Part shown: positions 10,849 to 22,020 of the stretch, piece by piece | How the letters are laid out: every line of letters begins with the position of its first letter | How positions within the stretch are numbered: position 1 is the stretch's first letter | From: Actinomortierella ambigua | Lineage: Eukaryota > Mortierellomycota > Mortierellomycetes > Mortierellales > Mortierellaceae | DNA length: 33,098 bases | Reading direction: 5' to 3' | Assembly (NCBI GenBank): GCA_016098155.1 | Contig: JAAAJB010000397.1 | Span: 1 to 33,098 of the forward strand | The notes under the pieces: model-generated | Told to the model about the DNA's origin: nothing | The model's database searches: none | Seen by the model: only the letters and a program-made list of their open reading frames with translations | Translations under genes and position numbers: made by a program

Positions 10849-11285
10849 ATGCCGACTCTGTACCTCTGTACTATCGCGTATGTGCTGGCCCGCCGATATC
10901 ATGTTGGGGCCTCTCTCATGCGTGGTCAGGTTCTATGGGTCACGAGGAAGGATGTTCTTCTGATGGATGAAGGCAAGACCCTGTGCAATACCCGTGGCAT
11001 CATGGTCGATCAGTCATCTGGCGCACGCCCACCTTTGGTAATTGCTCGTGAGAGGCACCTCGTCTGCGGGCAGCTCCATGGGGGGGGGGCATGGCCGTTC
11101 TCTTCGTGGGTCTTGTCGAGCTGGATAATGTAGAGGCAGCGAAGCTGCATGATAGTAGTCTCCTCTTGGATAGCGTTCAGGTAAAAGTCCGATTGGTTGA
11201 TGAAGAACATCTTGGCCACACAGGGCTGGCTCCTCCAGTGGGTTTCATCGACAGTGCCAAATCCACCTGCACGAGCACACTATCC
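10849..11285 (-). pseudogene. Decayed TKL-like protein kinase fragment
   Basis: On the - strand from about 11277 one frame reads ARAGGFGTVDETHWRSQPC and then VAKMFFINQSDF. This is a glycine-rich loop (GGFGTV) followed by the VAxK lysine segment of a protein kinase. It continues with IQEETTIMQLRCLYIIQLDK, which parallels the 'LQHRHIIQFYQT' segment of the intact kinases in this window. After a frame shift near the G-run at about 11083-11090, MELPADE and later GIAQGLAFIHQKNIL-PRD appear, a ruined HRD catalytic loop (His replaced by Pro) followed by a stop where the LK should be. Stops, frame changes and loss of the DFG and APE regions make it non-functional. It is a relic of the same broad kinase family as the genes at 22-30 kb, but not closest to them. 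Confidence 0.7.
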
Positions 11286-12544
11286 AGTCTAGAGGTGTAG
11301 AGTGTCAGGTGCGGATGGGTATGCCTCCTTTTTTCTGCTTTCCAGTTTTCAAGAAAGCTCTCATTTTGTTCTCTGCATAGATGACCATTGCCAACGATTA
11401 GTGTTTCTGAGGAACCGAGACGACACGTATCTGTGCTTGGTTACCATCTGCATAAAGAGACTGGTTTATAAAGTTGGGTCCGTCAGGTTCCTCTTTGTCG
11501 ACTGGTATCGGTGGTCGTGTACGAACAGGGTGCAGCAGTATGACCGCTCAAGGAAGACCAACGTTTTGTAGAGGAGCTCTCGTAGCCTCCATCTCCTTTC
11601 TCCTCACTTTACGGTCTATTGCTTCACTGCTGATGGTGTCGCAAAATAGAGCGCAGCAACAAAATATGTCTTTGCCTCCAACAGATCAACAGATCAACAG
11701 ATCATGATTGGCTTTTAGCTATTTCACGGCCTCTGTCGTCACAATGCTGTGACAAATCGGTTCTAGACCTTTAATAGTCCTCAAGGACATATTGGTGGCA
11801 TAGACTACGGGCGACATAGACTATGGGCGGCAACGCGGCAAAGTTAGTTCTCGACCAGCTTGTGGTCGCCTATTTGGAAGATACACGCCAAACCTGTGGG
11901 GTCTTGGCGTTGCGAACATATTCGATATTACTGCGGTTCTTATCATTGTATAATAAAACAGCACAATTTATTTTTTATTTTAAAGGCAAAAAACCATGGT
12001 GGTGACAAGAGGCCTTGAGACAACTAGGCCCTGATTAAGCGTTACACTCCTGTCCTTATAAGTCAAAGGCCGAATTCTTATCAAGGGCCATGGATTCCTG
12101 CTTATGTGTTGGTGTTTTTTCGTGGATCGAAAAAAGTTGCTTGATAAGCAGGTACCTAATACTGTGTTCAGGCTCTTCTGCTTTCCGTTGAGGCATGTCA
12201 AGTTCCCAGGTGGCGATGCCAGCCCAACGTGGTTGGATCGCATTGTTGGTGTCCCGCGAAAAAAAAACTGGAGTGACCTTGAGGCCTTTACTATGCAGGA
12301 GACGAGGCATTTCTTCTCACCCTCCCACCCTCTCACCCTCTCTCAATCTCCCCTCTCCTCACCTATTGCCCCCTTTGCCCGGGTTCAATCTCCGGGGACG
12401 GTCCAAGGAGCTGAAGCTGAGTACCCCGGTATATCACAGCAAAGTAAACAAAAAAAACAAGGGAACCCCCCTCCCTTAAACTAAGAGCGCAAAAAAAGAA
12501 TGTATTCTTGACGATTCGATATGTACAGTGGTGCCTTTTACTTT
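11286..12544. other. Gene-poor region between kinase relic and cyclophilin A
   Basis: I recognise no gene. A - strand frame at about 11460-11580 (with ..PNFINQSLYADGNQAQIRVV) and an 84-codon - strand ORF at 12056-12310 have protein-like composition, but I cannot assign a family and neither has clear splice partners. They may be relics of decayed genes. The right end should hold the 3' UTR of cyclophilin A; no AATAAA was seen next to it. Confidence 0.4.
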
Positions 12545-13221
12545 TTAAAGCTGACCGCTGGCGGCGATGACGATGCGCTTCTTGGTGGCGCCAGACTCGG
12601 AGCCGTGGGACTCAATGGCATCGACAACGCTCTCACCCTCAACGACCTTGCCAAAGACGGTGTGGCGACCATCGAGCCACGAGGTCTTGGCAGTGCAGAT
12701 GAAGAACTGCGAGCCGTTGGTGTTGGGGCCAGCGTTAGCCATGGACAGGACATAGGGGCCAGTGTGCTTCAAGGTGAAGTTCTCGTCAGCGAACTTCTCG
12801 CCGTAGATGGACTTGCCGCCGGTACCGTTGCCGCGGGTGAAGTCACCACCCTGGAGCATGAAGCCAGGGATGACACGGTGGAAGGCCGAGCCGGCATAGC
12901 CGAAGCCCTTCTCGCCAGTGCAGAGAGCACGGAAGTTCTCGGCGGTCTTGGGGACAACGTCGGCGCGCAGCTCCATGACAATGCGCTATTATCGAAGAAC
13001 AGCAGAGTTGCGGGTGTGAGAAAAAAAAGAGCGAGAGGTTAGTTGTTGGGGCATGTTTCTTTTTTTTCCAACGGTTCCGGTCCGCGTCTCAACATCCAAG
13101 CATGCACAGAAAGACACGATACAACGGCCATAGAGAGCTATGGTGTCGTGAAAAGCAGAGCACATACGCCAGCGGGAGCATTGTCGATGGTGATGTCGAA
13201 GAAAACCTTAGGGTTGGCCAT
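12545..13221 (-). CDS. CPR1: Cyclophilin A, peptidyl-prolyl cis-trans isomerase
   Basis: Two exons, 13168-13221 and 12545-12985, separated by a 182-nt phase-0 intron (GGC|gtatgt ... aatag|CGC), give 164 residues, the usual size of a single-domain cytosolic cyclophilin. The protein starts [18 protein letters not shown] and contains [16 protein letters not shown] with the catalytic Arg, Phe and Gln, then NGSQFFICT, and [11 protein letters not shown] with the cyclosporin-binding Trp. It ends in IVIAASGQL with no signal or targeting extension, so it should be cytosolic/nuclear. It catalyses proline isomerisation and is the receptor for cyclosporin A; the drug complex inhibits calcineurin. The next gene, head to head, is the calcineurin catalytic subunit. 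Confidence 0.97.
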
Positions 13222-14822
13222 TGTGTAGATGAAGGGTTTGAAGATCAGGGAACGGGATGAAGAACAAAATAGAAGTTTGAAGCAAGCTTTTTTTTTCTTG
13301 TGGGACTGGGCCGGGGCACAGGCAACCCGCGCGTTTTGTGACGCGCAACTTTCTTCTTCTCCTCTCCGACGTCATTACTCCCGTTTTGCAGTCGCAAGGA
13401 CTACCGTACTAATCAATAATAGACTGGTCTGCGCTCGAATCACGGTCTCGGCGCGTTGCAATCCCCCCCTCTCTCTCCCAGTTCAGCTTGACCAGCTGAA
13501 AAAGCAACTCGGGGCCAAACAGGATCCAAGTCTGCTTGTTGAGGAAAGAAAGAGAGATGGGGTGAAAGATTTCGTTCCTCCCAACCACACATACACAGAA
13601 TTTGCAATCGTGGGGTGCGTGGAGAATGAAGGGGTGAGAGAGAAGACGAGAGCTTGTAGCCATAATACTCAGTCCCTCATCCAGCTCTATTTGAACATAT
13701 AAATACAGATACAGCAGTGTGTATGTATGTGTGTGAATGTTTATGTGCATGAGTGTGTGTAGAGAGAGAGAGAGAGAGAGACCTCAGTCAGTAAGCTGGC
13801 AGAGCCCAATCACCTATGAATGAGAGAGAAGAGGGAGAGGGAGAAAGGGCAAGAGTGAGAGCAGGTCCAGCATGGTATGGCTGGCTGTTTAGACAAGTAG
13901 CAGGTGAAGGTGGATATCGACAAGGTGGGGTAGTGAGGGGGACAGGGACGAGGGTGTGGTGTGGCGGGGTTGTTGGCAACAGGCCCTGGAGGAAGAAATC
14001 CAGGCGAAGGGCGCAAGGGCAAAATTACAACGACACACACAACCAAACCAGTCAACCAAGCGAAAGTGAGTTGTGGACCACGAGACAAGATAGAAAGAGA
14101 GGGCGGGGGGGGGGGCGGGAGAAGAGTCTGACGTGGAGAAGGAAAGTGTGCACGCGGAACAGGGACCATCGCACACACAGACACACATTCAACAAATATT
14201 GCACACATTTATTATATGGTCAAAGAGGTGGGACACAAAAGTCAATAGCCAGCAGGAGCGAGGTTTGGATTGAAGAAAGAAAGAGGATGAAGGGGGAGAG
14301 CGAGAGTGAGAGGGGGAAAGAGCACCCAGAAGGGCGTGAGCTGGCGCGGATGAGAGGGGTGGCCAAGGGTGGAGAAAAGGTGTCCGACGGTACCTTACCC
14401 AGTAGAGCACTGTTGACAGTGAAGAACGAGAGAGAGAGAGCCAAGAGAGAGTAACAGAAAGAGAGAGGCTGTTTCGCACAACCAACCTTGCTTCACACAC
14501 GCATACAACATACTCTCTCACACACACAACGCTTGCGCTGTACAGAAAAGTACTTGCACCCCAGTGAGGAAGAAAAGACCGAGAAACAGAACAGCAGCAC
14601 ACACAACCTTTTCTCTCCTTCCTTCCCTTCCTTTCCCTTTCCTCCTTCCTTTCCTACACCTCCAGCCTTTTGCTCCACAGTACCCACACATTCTCCCTCT
14701 CACACACATTACCCACTCGCTCATTCTTTCGCTCTCTCACTCTCTCATTTCTCATCACTCACTCTTGCTTGCTCCGCGTACCTAAACTAGAGTGCAGATC
14801 CACCTCTCCCACTCATCTCGCA
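13222..14822. promoter_or_regulatory. Divergent intergenic region of cyclophilin A and calcineurin A
   Basis: This 1.6 kb separates the two start codons and must hold both promoters. It has GA tracts (13760-13781), TG/GT-rich stretches near 13720-13760, a G-run at about 14104-14114 and a long pyrimidine-rich tract (CTTTCC/CTCACT, about 14600-14770) directly before the calcineurin start, typical of fungal core promoters. No ORF in it looks real; the 212-codon + strand ORF at 13816 is low-complexity Arg/Glu/Gly from purine-rich DNA. Upstream non-coding exons or a short transcript in its middle cannot be excluded. Confidence 0.6.
13368..13375. promoter_or_regulatory. CRE/ATF-like motif GACGTCAT
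   Basis: GACGTCAT contains the palindrome GACGTC and lies about 150 bases upstream of the cyclophilin A start. It matches the core bound by bZIP CREB/ATF-type factors. A single 8-mer in 1.6 kb can occur by chance. Confidence 0.25.
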
Positions 14823-17819
<2,997 letters not shown>

Positions 17820-18185
17820 TGACAGTGCGAGAAAGAGAGAGAGATTGAGAAAGAGAGAATAGCTCGTACCTTTTTTTTTTATTTCCAGGATATCCCTTTA
17901 CTTTATTGTTTCTTTGTATGCAAGATGTGGGTGTGAGTGACTCTTTGGCTCATTATATATACAAGCTTACCTGTGGTGCCTGGTCTGAGTTTCTGTTTCG
18001 GCGGTGAAACACGGGCAAACATTGGCTAGTTGTTGTGACTGCATTGAACCCCCAAAAGCTACTCTGTTATACAAAAGGGCCAAACACTTTGTTGCCTCTT
18101 TTTTTTTTCTCTTTTTTTCGGACTACTCGTCCCGTCTGTAATACCCCTCGGCTTCCATTTCCTCCACCTGTACATTAACGCCAGA
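17820..18185. other. Intergenic between calcineurin A and phosphoribosyltransferase
   Basis: It holds the 3' UTR of calcineurin A (GA-rich start, T-run at about 17871) and the promoter of the next gene. A TATATATA string near 17953-17961 is about 230 bases before the next start, too far for a typical core TATA. T-rich tracts at 18100-18120 precede the start. Confidence 0.4.
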
Positions 18186-18934
18186 ATGAGCGCCAAGATT
18201 CACGTCAGCTACAACCAGATTCATTCGATGATCAAGGACACTGTCGAGTCCATGCATCTCAATGAAGACTTTCAGCCCGACATCATGGGTATGTTGACGG
18301 TTTCGGAATACCATCAAATGTGATGTTCTCTCCTCAACTGATATCTAACGGCCCTCCCCTAACGTTGATTCCGTTCACTATCACTATAGTGGCCATTGGT
18401 GGCGGAGGGTTCATTCCTGCCCGCATCCTGCGTACGTTCTTGAAGAAGCGGAACAACAAGAACATCTCGATCCAGGCCATTGGTCTGTCGCTGTACGAGG
18501 ATCTGGAGATCTGGCGAGCCCAGCACCAGAACGACGACGATTCGACGTCCGTGTCGGCCGAGCCCGGAGTGATCAAGACGCAGTGGCTGAACTTTGACTC
18601 GCACGAGACGTCGTTGATTGGACGCAACATTCTGATTGTGGATGAGGTCGACGACACCCGCCGAACGCTGGCATATGCCGTTCGGGAGCTGGCCAAGGAT
18701 CTGGAGCTGGAGCGGCAAAAGCTGGTCGAGAAGGGCTTGGAGGTGCCCGAGACCAAGATCGGTGTCTTTGTCCTGCACAACAAGCTCAAGGAGAAGCGCG
18801 AGGAGTTGCCCAAGGAGATCATGGAGAGCCGGTATTTCGCCTGCAAGCAGATGCCGGATCAGTGGCTCGTCTACCCCTGGGATGCCTTGGATATTGACGA
18901 GCATACCGAGAAGAGCCGCGAGAACACCTATTAG
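18186..18934 (+). CDS. Xanthine/hypoxanthine-guanine phosphoribosyltransferase
   Basis: Two exons, 18186-18288 and 18390-18934, joined as G|TG, give 215 residues. The protein starts MSAKIHVSYNQIHSMIKDTV and has the family-specific AIGGGGFIPARILRTFLK segment. The PRPP-binding loop is NILIVDEVDDTRRTL. Further on are IGVFVLHNKLKEKREELP, RYFACKQMPDQWLVYPW and a charged C-terminus. This is the pattern of yeast Hpt1/Xpt1 and of bacterial/fungal XPRT-like enzymes, not of the human HPRT branch. It salvages hypoxanthine, guanine and/or xanthine to the nucleotide using PRPP, in the cytosol. Substrate preference between Hpt1 and Xpt1 cannot be decided by eye, so no symbol is given. Confidence 0.93.
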
Positions 18935-20128
18935 AGACAGGGGACAGTTCCTAGCTAAGCCCTTTTGCCCCTTCGTCATTCTCTTCTATTCATTATGGGG
19001 AGATGTGTCCTTCCCCTTCTCGTTAGTAATACAGTTCTAGCCTCTTCATCAGGTCAACTTTCTTTTTGAACGTGTGGCGTTGTTATTGTTGTTGTTGTTG
19101 CTCTTTTTGCAAGGTACGTACAACAGGAAGGTTGCCATCCCTCGTGGTGTAACAGATTTTTTTTTACCTCTGGCCATGTGGAGATTGCCACCAAACACAA
19201 ACCAGGCGTCAAATTGTCTCTTGTGACACAAAAAAAATTCTTGGACGGGCATTTTTTCTCGGTACTCTTCCCTGAGACACAGGGAAAGGGGTCTCTTCTG
19301 CGTTGCTGCAATAAGGGATCATAGCGGCAGTTGTTACCAAAAAAAAAAAGGGAGGGAGAGGGAAGGGAATCAGGAATTATACTATGCAACTGAGAACCAC
19401 GCGCTAGGCGCGCGAGACAGGAGAGCGCGCCTCTTCCTTCGACCACCACCCTTCTTTCTGCACAACCCCGGCCCTCACTCGCTGTACTGCACCCTTCTTT
19501 AAGGTTTGTCCCACTTTTCCTAAGAAAAGTGGGACATTTTTCAATTGAAAAATTATTTGCATATGCGGGTGGAGTTGTGGATTGACTTATTGTCCGTCCT
19601 ACTCAACACAAGACCCCCCCCCCGGCGCAGACGAAAGACTTTCCAGCGTTGACGCTCGCTAGAGAGAGATGATAATCTGCCGGAGATCAAGCGGGAGTCA
19701 CTCGAGTTTTTGCTCAGGGCTGCAAGGGCATACCACAGCAGCAAGGGACAGGACCACTTAACTCTGAAATGTCCCACTTTTCCTAGTAAAAGTGGGACAA
19801 ACCTTAAATCTGTGTGTACCAGGCAAAAATTGGTGGCGTCAAGGGAAGAGTGGAGACAGCATGTCGCCACGTATATGGTTGTTTTGGATGTGCCACGTTC
19901 CATGGCGTCCAAGTCGCTCTCCTCAACACTCTACGCCAGGAAGAAGGTTATGAAGCATGGTATGTGATTGTGCCACAGGTTCCTCCTTATAGCTACCCTT
20001 AGTGTGTTTGTCTACTTAAAGGAGGGAAGAAGCCACAGAACGCCACGTTTGGTTTGACACAAAATTCTTTATGCCTGAAGGATGGGGGTATGTGTATGGG
20101 GGGGGGGGAAGAGTCCTTCCGTAATTCT
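18935..20128. other. Intergenic region carrying a MITE-like element
   Basis: Apart from the inverted-repeat element at 19503-19803, I see no confident gene. Right of the element, a + strand frame at 19814-20002 reads GGVKGRVETACRHVYGCFGC and continues for about 40 protein-like residues, without a recognisable family. G-runs occur near 20099-20108. GC-rich self-complementary bits occur near 19398-19432 (GCGCGCGAG...GAGCGCGCCTC). Confidence 0.45.
19503..19803. mobile_element. MITE-like element with hairpin terminal inverted repeats, TTAA-flanked
   Basis: Left and right ends are ~37-bp inverted repeats beginning GGTTTGTCCCACTTTT, with two mismatches. Each end is itself a hairpin: left 19508-19535 (arms GTCCCACTTTTC/GAAAAGTGGGAC, loop CTAA), right 19771-19798 (11-bp arms). 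The element is ~301 bp and sits between TTAA at 19499-19502 and TTAA at 19804-19807. TTAA target duplication is typical of piggyBac-type elements; a TA duplication (Tc1/mariner-type) is also compatible because TTAA contains TA. The ~230-bp core has no transposase, so it would be a non-autonomous element. Confidence 0.75.
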
Positions 20129-20303
20129 TTAGCTGGTCATAAAAAAGAAAGCGAAGACAAAAAAGAATATTAATCCGGCCGTTTGTACTTGGAGATTGAG
20201 GAGATTTTTTTGATGTTCCTCTCGGACCTCGGTGTTTGCCAGCTGACCCGACTCGTCTCTTCCGAAGCGAATCAAAAACGCTTGCTTGAACGCTTCGAAA
20301 TCA

Positions 20304-20341
<38 letters not shown>

Positions 20342-20806
20342 GAGGTCTGACTCTAGTTGTCGATGGTGGTGTTGCCATGCAGGTCGATTCTCACGGAACC
20401 AGGTCTTGGTCGATAGCCCTTCCAAGAAAACAGGAAGGATGTCCATCCAGGTTTGGCGCTGCCAGTTGTTGGCGCGCGCAATCTCTTCAAAGTCTTCAAT
20501 CCATTGCTTGCAGTCGAGACTGAGTGCAAACTTGCATGGGGTGCTGAGCCGGCGCTCTTGGTGGAGAGAGTAGGGATGGCAGCTGCAGCTGCAGCGGTGG
20601 GGTGCGCGGGCTGGATAGATGGTTTTACTGCTATTGCCATGGCTATGACTGTTGCTACTGCCATGGTCATCATGGACAACTACGACGAAGCCATCGTTGG
20701 CTCTGGGACAGCCGCTGCCCAAGTCGCTTGAAGACATAGAATAACGCGGAGGTAGGACAGCCACGTCGGTATCATCATCGCATGTATTTGGTGTGTGGTA
20801 TGTCAT
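20129..20806 (-). CDS. Retroelement Gag-like (capsid) protein, isolated
   Basis: Taking the ATG at 20806 gives 225 residues; a frame-open ATG 45 codons upstream adds a hydrophobic leader and is less likely. Residues ~91-185 resemble the Ty3/gypsy-type retrotransposon gag domain: LDCKQWIEDFEEIARANNW, then WMDILPVFLEG, TKTWFREN..AW and DDFEAFKQAFLIRFG. A poly-Gln run (157-167, from CAG repeats) interrupts the domain between the last two parts. The N-terminus is Ser/His/Cys-rich and low complexity. There is no zinc knuckle, protease, reverse transcriptase or LTR nearby on either side, so it is either a dead retroelement remnant or a host gene derived from gag. The C-terminus ends in a Phe-rich stretch that may be read-through of a 3' intron. 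Confidence 0.65.
20305..20340. repeat. (CTG)n trinucleotide repeat coding poly-Gln
   Basis: About 12 perfect CTG units on the + strand are read as CAG on the - strand and give the Gln run inside the Gag-like protein. Confidence 0.95.
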
Positions 20807-22020
20807 GATGAGGATTGGTGTGAAGGGGGGAAGGCAAGTAGTGGCCGTATTGGCGATTAAAGGGAATAGAAGGGTGGAATTACGATGGGTTAATGTGGAA
20901 GCATATTTAAAGAAAAGTAGCGTGATAGGAAGTGCTGCCACGTTTACGTCTCCAATGGAGGGAGGGGAGGGGGATATTTGGTTGACAGAGAATCACAGTA
21001 TAGAAGGGGTCCAAAAGCCCAGATTTTGTACAAATGTCGACTTTCGCACAGTTTTACAGTTTTAGAGAAATCATCATCCAATGGTTGACTCTTTTAAGAA
21101 TGCCTTCAGGAGTAGCTTGTAATATCCTCTTCCGACCTTGTCTCCAAGTGCCTCCACATGTTATCCAGTCTCGGCAATGGAAACAAGGTCACGGTGTCAG
21201 CATCCGAATGGCTATGGTAGGGCGCCCAGTGTATAGTGGCGAAGTAAAATGGGGTGTGAGAGAGAGGAGGGGGGAAGGAGATAGGGCGAGACGATCATCA
21301 AAGTCGAAAATATTTTATGTGTACAGGGAGCCTGTAGAGCAAAGAAGTCGAATATTTGCTCGGGTTACTTTGGCAACAGCCACACCCGGCAGTGTAACCA
21401 ACATTCACATTTACACGCCTCATTAGGGTAGTTCCACGAGGCACGGCGATCGTTTTAGCACATATAGTGGCTGATCTCTGTGATCTCATGTTTGATCTCT
21501 ACGCGACCCTGTATCTATGTGACGAAGGAGCCACCAGAAGTAATTCCTAGAAGACATGACGCAGACTAAGTGTTTGTCAAACAGAACCTACCCTACCATT
21601 ATTTAGTCTCCCTCTCTCTCCTCACACGATACAAAAGGCAGTCTTGTGCAAGTCTGCGACGAACTTAGTTCGAATAGAGTGACTTGTCTAAAGTATTATA
21701 TGTCCAACTTTGATACATCGGATAAGTCTTCATGCCTCCGCATTGAGATGTTCGCTACATATTTGGTGCTTCCCCCCTTGACTCCGTGCTTCGGAAATAA
21801 CATAGTAAAGGCCGAATTTCCCGCCTACTTTTCGTTCTCCATCAGTCGCAAGAATCACGTTTTACTCCTTCCCATCTCTAATTAGAGATGTTGTAGTATC
21901 AGGTCGTTTAATCTAGTTGATGGGGGTGACGAGAAGATAGCATAACTATCCTAGTTATCGAAGAGTTGTAGAGGGGGGGGGAGGTGGATCGTTCTTAATC
22001 GAAGGAACACAATCGATGCT
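20807..22020. other. Intergenic between Gag-like gene and kinase-Sel1 gene 1
   Basis: No gene is recognised. Short ORFs on both strands have no motif. The stretch has a perfect 18-bp palindrome at 21873-21890 and a G-run near 21970-21980. It contains the promoter of the Gag-like gene (left) and the 3' end of kinase-Sel1 gene 1 (right). Confidence 0.45.
21873..21890. repeat. Perfect 18-bp palindrome
   Basis: CATCTCTAATTAGAGATG is fully self-complementary with no spacer. It lies about 130 bases past the stop of the kinase-Sel1 gene. It could form a cruciform, bind a dimeric factor or be chance. Confidence 0.5.

Noticed and set aside
12056..12310. 84-codon - strand ORF with fairly normal amino-acid composition
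   Set aside because: No recognisable family, no signal peptide, and it contains a T/A homopolymer; kept only as a note in the intergenic entry.
12521..13042. 173-codon + strand ORF
   Set aside because: Antisense to cyclophilin A, whose active-site motifs and exon join are unambiguous.
13816..14454. 212-codon + strand ORF between cyclophilin A and calcineurin A
   Set aside because: Purine-rich low-complexity DNA yields Arg/Glu/Gly strings; no motif and no splice context.
19553..19967. ORFs overlapping the inverted-repeat element on both strands
   Set aside because: They run through the terminal hairpins and have no transposase motifs.
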